Origin: Labrys sp. KNU-23 | GTDB lineage: Bacteria; Pseudomonadota; Alphaproteobacteria; Rhizobiales; Labraceae | NCBI RefSeq assembly: GCF_008330945.1 | Contig: NZ_CP043488.1 | Coordinates: 744,001 to 808,000, forward strand | Direction: 5' to 3' | Length of the DNA stretch: 64,000 bases | Part shown: piece by piece, positions 59,488 to 64,000 of the stretch | Numbering within the stretch: the first letter of the stretch is position 1 | Layout: each line of letters begins with the position of its first letter | Notes under the pieces: model-generated | The model's input: the letters and a program-made list of their open reading frames with translations, nothing else | What the model was told of the DNA's origin: nothing | Databases searched by the model: none | Translations under genes and position numbers: made by a program

Positions 59488-61636
59488 CCGCATTCTGACG
59501 TTCCTTGCCAGGGCTTCCAAACGCGCCGACCTCGTCATCGCGATCATGATGCTGGTCGCCGTGGTGATGATGCTCATTCCCCTGCCGACCGAGTTGGTCG
59601 ATGTTCTCATCACCATCAACATCGCGCTCAGCGTGCTGGTGCTGCTTGCCGCGCTCTATGTCAGCCATCCGCTGGATTTCTCGTCGCTGCCATCGGTCAT
59701 TCTGATCGCGACCCTGTTCCGGCTTGCCATCACCATCACCACGACCCGCCTCATCCTGCTTCAGGCCGACGCCGGCCAGATCATCACGGCATTCGGGACC
59801 TTCGTGGTCGGCGGCAGCATCGCCGTGGGACTGGTGGTGTTCCTGATCATCACCATCGCGCAGTTCCTGGTCATCGCCAAGGGCGCGGAGCGGGTCGCGG
59901 AAGTCGCGGCGCGTTTCACCCTGGATGCCTTGCCCGGCAAGCAGATGAGCATCGACGCCGAACTGCGCAACGGTGATATAGACAAGACGGAAGCGCGCCG
60001 GCTCCGGCAGCGTCTCGAACGTGAAAGCCAGCTTTTCGGCGCCATGGATGGCGCCATGAAATTCGTCAAGGGCGACGTCATCGCCGGCATCGTCATCATC
60101 CTTGTCAACCTGATCGGCGGCATTGCCGTCGGCATCCTGCAGCATGGCATGTCGATCGGCGTGGCGGGGTCCACCTATGCCTTGCTGACGGTGGGTGACG
60201 GCCTGGTCGCCCAGATTCCGGCGCTGCTGGTGGCGGTGGCCTCGGGCACGATGATCACCCGCGTTGCCGGAGCGGAGGGCGAAGGCGATCTCGGCGGCCA
60301 GATCGCCGGTCAACTGCTGCGTGATTCGCGCACGCTGGGCCTGGCGGCGGTCATCCTGGCCGGTCTCAGCCTGGTGCCCGGTTTCCCCACCATCGTCTTC
60401 CTGATTCTCGGCGCCATATTGGGTGCCGGTGCCTATGCCCTCCATCGCAATGCCAAGGGGACGAAGGAAGAGGGGCGGGGCTCGGGCCCTGTTGCCGCGG
60501 CCGACATCGCGCGGTCGGGCGGGACTTCCGGCTCGCTTCCGGTCGAAGAAGGGGAGGAGGTCCTGCCCTCGACCCGGATCCTGGTTCGCTATGGCAAGGG
60601 CACCATGCTCGCCAGGGTGGCGCTGGACGATCATGTGGGTGGCATTCGCCAGCGCCTCTACGATGATCTGGGCGTCGAACTGCCCCGCATCGGCGTCTAT
60701 GAAGACCCGGCCTTGCCGGGCCAGCACGTCCGCATCGATGTGGAGGAGGCGCCGGTGCTCGAAGCGGATCTGCCCGAAGGCCGCATCATGGTCGGGGGCG
60801 ATGCCGCCAATCTTGCTTTGCTCGGCCTCGCCTATGAGGAACATCCCACCGGGCCGCGGGAGAAGGCGGTGTGGGTCGAAGCCGGTGCGGCGCCGGCGCT
60901 GGCCGAAGCCGGGCTGGCCTCCTTCGGGCCGGGGCAGGTCGTCGGCCAATGGGCCGAGGACGTGTTGAAGCGCTATGCCGGGCACTTCGTCGGCATCCAG
61001 GAAACCCGGGCGCTGCTTTCCGAGGCAGAAGAAGATTATGGCGAGCTGGTCAGGGAAGCGCGCGAAGCCGTGCCGCTGCAGAAGATTGCCGAGGTGCTGC
61101 GCCGGCTGGTCGCGGAAAACGTGCCGATCCGCAATCTGCGCATCATTCTGGAAGCCCTGGTGGAGGCGGGCCCGCACGAGCAGGATCCGGCCCTCCTCGC
61201 CGAGCATGTGCGCGTCGCCCTGAAGAGGCAGATCAGCTTTCGCGCTGCCGACCGCAACCGCGTCATCGCCGCCTATGTCATGCAGCCTTCGGCTGAGGAG
61301 TTGCTGCGCACCGGCCAGCAATCGGCGCCGACGGGTGGTTTTCTCGGCCTGCCGGAGGAGCAGGCCCAATCCATCGTGGCACAGATCGGCCGGGCTTTGG
61401 CGGAGACCGCGCCAGACGCCGCGCCGGTCATCCTGACGGCTGGAGACGTCCGGCGCCATATGCGTGTCTTCCTGGCCCAGAATGGCATCGAGCTTGCCGT
61501 TCTGTCCTATCAGGAGCTTGCGCCGGAATTCAACGTACAGCCGCTCGCCACCATCACCAGCCTGCAAGGCCAGGGCGCTGCCCGGCCATCGCTCGCCACC
61601 ACACGCCCGGCCAAACAACATGAGGGGGCCGCCTGA
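59474..61636 (+). CDS. sctV: Type III secretion export gate protein SctV
   Basis: This large export-gate protein (720 aa) belongs to the FlhA/YscV/LcrD family. Eight membrane helices (about residues 15-335) include LPTELVDVLITINIALSVLVL, then SSLPSVILIATLFRLAITITTTRLIL. The conserved cytoplasmic FHIPEP-like loop reads RFTLDALPGKQMSIDAELRNGDID. The C-terminal cytoplasmic domain (about 375-700) forms the nonameric ring and ends with VLSYQELAPEFNVQPLATI. All conserved regions are intact. A CpaC-like secretin gene follows 47 bp later. Confidence 0.95.
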   Translation: MTMPDRILTFLARASKRADLVIAIMMLVAVVMMLIPLPTELVDVLITINIALSVLVLLAALYVSHPLDFSSLPSVILIATLFRLAITITTTRLILLQADAGQIITAFGTFVVGGSIAVGLVVFLIITIAQFLVIAKGAERVAEVAARFTLDALPGKQMSIDAELRNGDIDKTEARRLRQRLERESQLFGAMDGAMKFVKGDVIAGIVIILVNLIGGIAVGILQHGMSIGVAGSTYALLTVGDGLVAQIPALLVAVASGTMITRVAGAEGEGDLGGQIAGQLLRDSRTLGLAAVILAGLSLVPGFPTIVFLILGAILGAGAYALHRNAKGTKEEGRGSGPVAAADIARSGGTSGSLPVEEGEEVLPSTRILVRYGKGTMLARVALDDHVGGIRQRLYDDLGVELPRIGVYEDPALPGQHVRIDVEEAPVLEADLPEGRIMVGGDAANLALLGLAYEEHPTGPREKAVWVEAGAAPALAEAGLASFGPGQVVGQWAEDVLKRYAGHFVGIQETRALLSEAEEDYGELVREAREAVPLQKIAEVLRRLVAENVPIRNLRIILEALVEAGPHEQDPALLAEHVRVALKRQISFRAADRNRVIAAYVMQPSAEELLRTGQQSAPTGGFLGLPEEQAQSIVAQIGRALAETAPDAAPVILTAGDVRRHMRVFLAQNGIELAVLSYQELAPEFNVQPLATITSLQGQGAARPSLATTRPAKQHEGAA

Positions 61637-61683
61637 CACGGCGCAAGGCGGACACCGACGACATCAATGAGGAGAGGAACGGA

Positions 61684-63057
61684 ATGACAAGTCACGGCAG
61701 GGCCGGCCTTTGCATGGTCACACATGCAACGGGCCTCGCCCCGGAAATCGGTTGGTCTCTCCTGTATCGGCAACTGGCCGTGCTTGCCGCTTTCGCGTTT
61801 CTCCTGCTGGGCCTGGTACAAGGCGTCCACGCCCAGACCATGACCAGCTTGCCGAGCAAGCCCAGCGTCGACCTCGCCGTAGGGCAGGGGCGCCTGTTCC
61901 GCTTCAAGCAGCCGGTCGAGTCCGTGCTGGTCGCCGATTCGACCATTGCGGACCTGCAGATCGTCTCGCCGCAGCTGGTCTATGTCTTCGGCCTGAAGCC
62001 TGGCCTGACCAATCTGATCGCGGTGACGGCCGACCAGAAGGTCGAGGCAACCACGGAATTCCGGGTCAGCACCGATCCCAGGCCCGCCCAGCGGGCGCAG
62101 AAGGTAATGCAGCCCCGGGGCGCGACCAATCTTACCATTTTCGGAGACCGCATCGTCGCCAGCGGCAATGCCGGCAGTGTCGACGAGGCACTCGACACCG
62201 ACGATGTTGCGCGCACCTATTCGCAGCCGGACCGGCCACCGATCAACGACACGACCATCTCAGGCTCGCAGCAGATCAATATTCGTGTGCGCTTTGCCGA
62301 GATCTCGCGCTCCGAATTGCTGTCCTTCGGGGTAGACTGGGGCGTGTTCGCCAATTCGGGGAATTTCTCCTTCGGCCTGTTGAAGACCGGCGGCGTGAGC
62401 GAGGGCGGCGGCAATCTCGGCATTGGCCTGCGATCCAACGCCGTCAATGTCAGTGCGCTCATCGAGGCGCTGCAGCGCAACGGCATCGTCAAGATCCTGG
62501 CCGAACCGAACCTGACCGCGGTCACCGGCCAGACGGCAAGCTTCCTCGCCGGCGGCGAGATCCCCGTGCCGATCCCGCAAAGCCGCGATACCGTGACGGT
62601 GGAATACAAGTCCTTCGGTGTTTCGCTCAATTTCACCCCGACCCTGCTGCCCAACAGCCACATCGCCATTCACGTCAAGCCGGAGGTCAGTTCGATCTCC
62701 GATTCCGGCGGCGTCAGCCTGAACGGCTTCAACCTGCCGAGCTTCGTGGTGCGGCGGGCCGACACCACGGTGGAGGTGGCAAGCGGGCAGACCTTCGCGA
62801 TTGCAGGCCTGTTCCAGCAGAGATTTGCCAAAAGCCTGCAGAAATTCCCGTTCCTGGGCGATGTGCCCGTGCTCGGCACGCTCTTCCAGTCCGAGCGCTT
62901 CCAGCGCGAGGAAACTGAGTTGGTCATCCTGGTCACGCCCTATCTCGTCCAGCCGGTGCGAAGCCACGACCTCGCCACGCCGATCGACCGGCCGGCACGA
63001 AACAAGAAGGCCCGCAAGCCGACGAATGCCGCCGGCATGGGCCTCATCGTGAAATAG
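61684..63057 (+). CDS. sctC2: CpaC/RhcC2-like outer membrane secretin
   Basis: An outer-membrane secretin of 457 aa. After an N-terminal signal segment ending VHAQ, the Tad-pilus-type N-domain follows (DLAVGQGRLFRFKQPVESVL, then IVSPQLVYVFGLKPGLTNLI), a BON-like stretch near 135-175, and the secretin barrel (about 200-420). The barrel includes VRFAEISRSELLSFGVDWG, EPNLTAVTGQTASFLAGGEIP and FLGDVPVLGTLFQSERFQ, then LVILVTPYLV. GAGGAGAGGAACGG precedes the ATG. It follows sctV and pairs with the N0-N1 protein at 46215-46862 as a split secretin. A Tad pilus origin is clear from the N-domain; whether it now serves type III secretion rests on gene order. Confidence 0.85.
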   Translation: MTSHGRAGLCMVTHATGLAPEIGWSLLYRQLAVLAAFAFLLLGLVQGVHAQTMTSLPSKPSVDLAVGQGRLFRFKQPVESVLVADSTIADLQIVSPQLVYVFGLKPGLTNLIAVTADQKVEATTEFRVSTDPRPAQRAQKVMQPRGATNLTIFGDRIVASGNAGSVDEALDTDDVARTYSQPDRPPINDTTISGSQQINIRVRFAEISRSELLSFGVDWGVFANSGNFSFGLLKTGGVSEGGGNLGIGLRSNAVNVSALIEALQRNGIVKILAEPNLTAVTGQTASFLAGGEIPVPIPQSRDTVTVEYKSFGVSLNFTPTLLPNSHIAIHVKPEVSSISDSGGVSLNGFNLPSFVVRRADTTVEVASGQTFAIAGLFQQRFAKSLQKFPFLGDVPVLGTLFQSERFQREETELVILVTPYLVQPVRSHDLATPIDRPARNKKARKPTNAAGMGLIVK

Positions 63058-63071
63058 GAAGGACGGCAGCG

Positions 63072-63563
63072 ATGAACGAGAATTTCCTGCGAGCCGGCCT
63101 TGGGGCAGGCATGATTGCCCGCCCAGCCATGATTGTCCTGGGCCTGGTCGGTCTGGCCGGTTGCTCGGCGGGGCCCACGGCCGATTATTCGCCCGGATAC
63201 AGCTATGTGGCGACCAATGCCGGCCATGGTTCGGCGAAGGGAGCGACCGGCTCCGTGCTGGTGCCCGATGCCTGCCTTGGGCCCCCGGCCGATGTCCAGC
63301 GCCCCGCCTGGGGCACGGTGGAAGCCGCCATGCCCGATCTTGGAGCCCATCTGCCGCCGGGCTGCGCCAATGCCTACAATTTGCAGCGCATGACCGAAAG
63401 GCAGGGGGATCTCGTCGAAGGCCGACGCATGGGGCCGGCTGCCGGCGTGACCACCGCACGCGCGGCCCGTAAATATCTGTCGGGAGAGAAAGAGGGGGAT
63501 GCTTCCTCATCGGGAGATCTCGGCGGTGCCAGCGGCAGCACGACGCAGCAGTCCTCTGATTAG
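63072..63563 (+). CDS. CpaD-like pilus/secretion lipoprotein
   Basis: A 163-aa lipoprotein with lipobox VGLAGC near residue 36. The middle carries the CpaD hallmark PPGCANAYNLQRMTERQGDLVEGRRMGPA (quoted here in part: GCANAYNLQRM, DLVEGR, MGPAAGV). The tail is Gly/Ser-rich. In Tad systems CpaD is the periplasmic/outer-membrane partner of the CpaC secretin. AGGAAGGACGGC precedes the start, 14 bp after the secretin stop. The pair looks like a Tad secretin module moved next to sctV. Confidence 0.78.
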   Translation: MNENFLRAGLGAGMIARPAMIVLGLVGLAGCSAGPTADYSPGYSYVATNAGHGSAKGATGSVLVPDACLGPPADVQRPAWGTVEAAMPDLGAHLPPGCANAYNLQRMTERQGDLVEGRRMGPAAGVTTARAARKYLSGEKEGDASSSGDLGGASGSTTQQSSD

Positions 63564-63600
63564 GACCGGATCCGGGCCGAGGGAAGGGGCGGGTCCTCGC

Positions 63601-64000
63601 CTAGCTGGCGCTGGCCGCGGCGTTCATCAGGCCGAGCGCCTCGGCGCGCTCCCGGGGGCTGGCCTTGGCGCGGATAGTACGGGTGCGGGCCAGCAGCGCA
63701 TCGACCTCGCTGCTGGAGAGGCCGATGGGGGGCGAGGTACGAACCTGGCTGTCCTGGCCCAGCAGTCCGTAGCAGACCACGAGGTTGCGCTTGTGATGCA
63801 GTTGCGCATCCGGGGCGGATGCGACCTGCTGGATGAACGGCATCGCCTTTGGCGCGTCGCCGGCGAGGGACGCGGCGAGCGCCATATTGGCCTTGATGTC
63901 GAGGTCGGCAGGCGACAGGGTGAGGGCACGCGAGAAGGAAGCCTCGGCCGCACCGGTCTGGCCGGCGACGGTCTGCGCCACGCCGAGACGGTTATAGGCG
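63601..64000 (-). CDS. TadD-like TPR protein, C-terminal part (runs off the window)
   Basis: This leftward frame is open to the window edge; the visible 132 residues are the C-terminal part. Two TPR units are seen (AYNRLGVAQTVAGQTGAAEA, then SRALTLSPADLDIKANMALA with LAGDAPKAMPFI). A C-terminal tail, LNVAYGLLGQ-like in form (NLVVCYGLLGQDSQV), resembles TadD proteins of Tad pili. It converges with the CpaD-like gene. The true start is beyond 64000, so a GTG at 63981 should not be taken as the start. Confidence 0.7.
   Translation of the reverse strand, partial: AYNRLGVAQTVAGQTGAAEASFSRALTLSPADLDIKANMALAASLAGDAPKAMPFIQQVASAPDAQLHHKRNLVVCYGLLGQDSQVRTSPPIGLSSSEVDALLARTRTIRAKASPRERAEALGLMNAAASAS

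Noticed and set aside
59390..61639. 749-codon minus-strand frame opposite sctV
   Set aside because: sctV is unmistakable on the plus strand; the antisense product is Arg/Gln/His/Asp-rich low-complexity sequence.

Overview
The window is GC-rich alphaproteobacterial DNA, most likely Hyphomicrobiales (Rhizobiales). The reasons are a Rhizobium-type frcBCA fructose transporter, a complete rhizobial/Brucella-type erythritol operon, a rhizobial-style split type III secretin, and extragenic palindromic elements of the kind common in that order. There is no rRNA, tRNA, CRISPR array or recognisable insertion sequence. Genes are tightly packed, many with ATGA overlaps. Genus cannot be fixed; something like Labrys is a guess. 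REGION 1 (1-6.6 kb) is fructose uptake: a ROK repressor (frcR) diverges from frcB-frcC-frcA, and 6-phosphogluconate dehydratase (edd) follows behind a 14-bp perfect hairpin. REGION 2 (6.9-9.7 kb) pairs an amino-acid-type binding protein with a 2-oxoglutarate/Fe(II) oxygenase resembling free-amino-acid hydroxylases, and a divergent LysR regulator. REGION 3 (9.9-15.7 kb) has an EmrAB-type efflux pair and a 940-aa autotransporter. REGION 4 (16.2-32.1 kb) is a polyol island of two divergent operons. Leftward run a DUF2291 protein, an erythritol-type ABC transporter (eryE-F-G), a DeoR regulator, an FGGY kinase and a GlpD-like dehydrogenase. Rightward run eryA-B-C-D-H-I, which carry erythritol to D-erythrose 4-phosphate. 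The 640-bp gap between them holds facing sigma70-like promoters embedded in ATGTTAT boxes. REGION 5 (32.4-38.6 kb) has a zinc-independent MDR reductase, a sulfonate/taurine-type ABC transporter, an SsuD-like flavin monooxygenase preceded by a possible 25-codon leader ORF, and a DUF1445 protein. REGION 6 (38.8-64 kb) is a type III secretion system. The minus-strand operon reads sctC N-domain piece, a small coupled gene, then sctI-J-K-L-N-O-Q-R-S-T. The plus-strand operon reads a small filament-like protein, then sctD-X-Y-V, a CpaC-like secretin and a CpaD-like lipoprotein. A TadD-like TPR gene runs off the end. Between the two operons lie an L,D-transpeptidase, a 59-aa membrane protein, a 2626-aa repeat/SH3/LysM protein and an RpiR regulator. 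A 20-nt sequence, identical at 19 positions, lies in both divergent promoter gaps of this cluster (46990-47009 and, inverted, 57282-57301) and has the same orientation relative to the structural operon each time. I see no sctU, sctP, sctW, translocon genes or confident needle gene. The hybrid secretion system, its giant protein and the shared box are the strongest leads for something undescribed.
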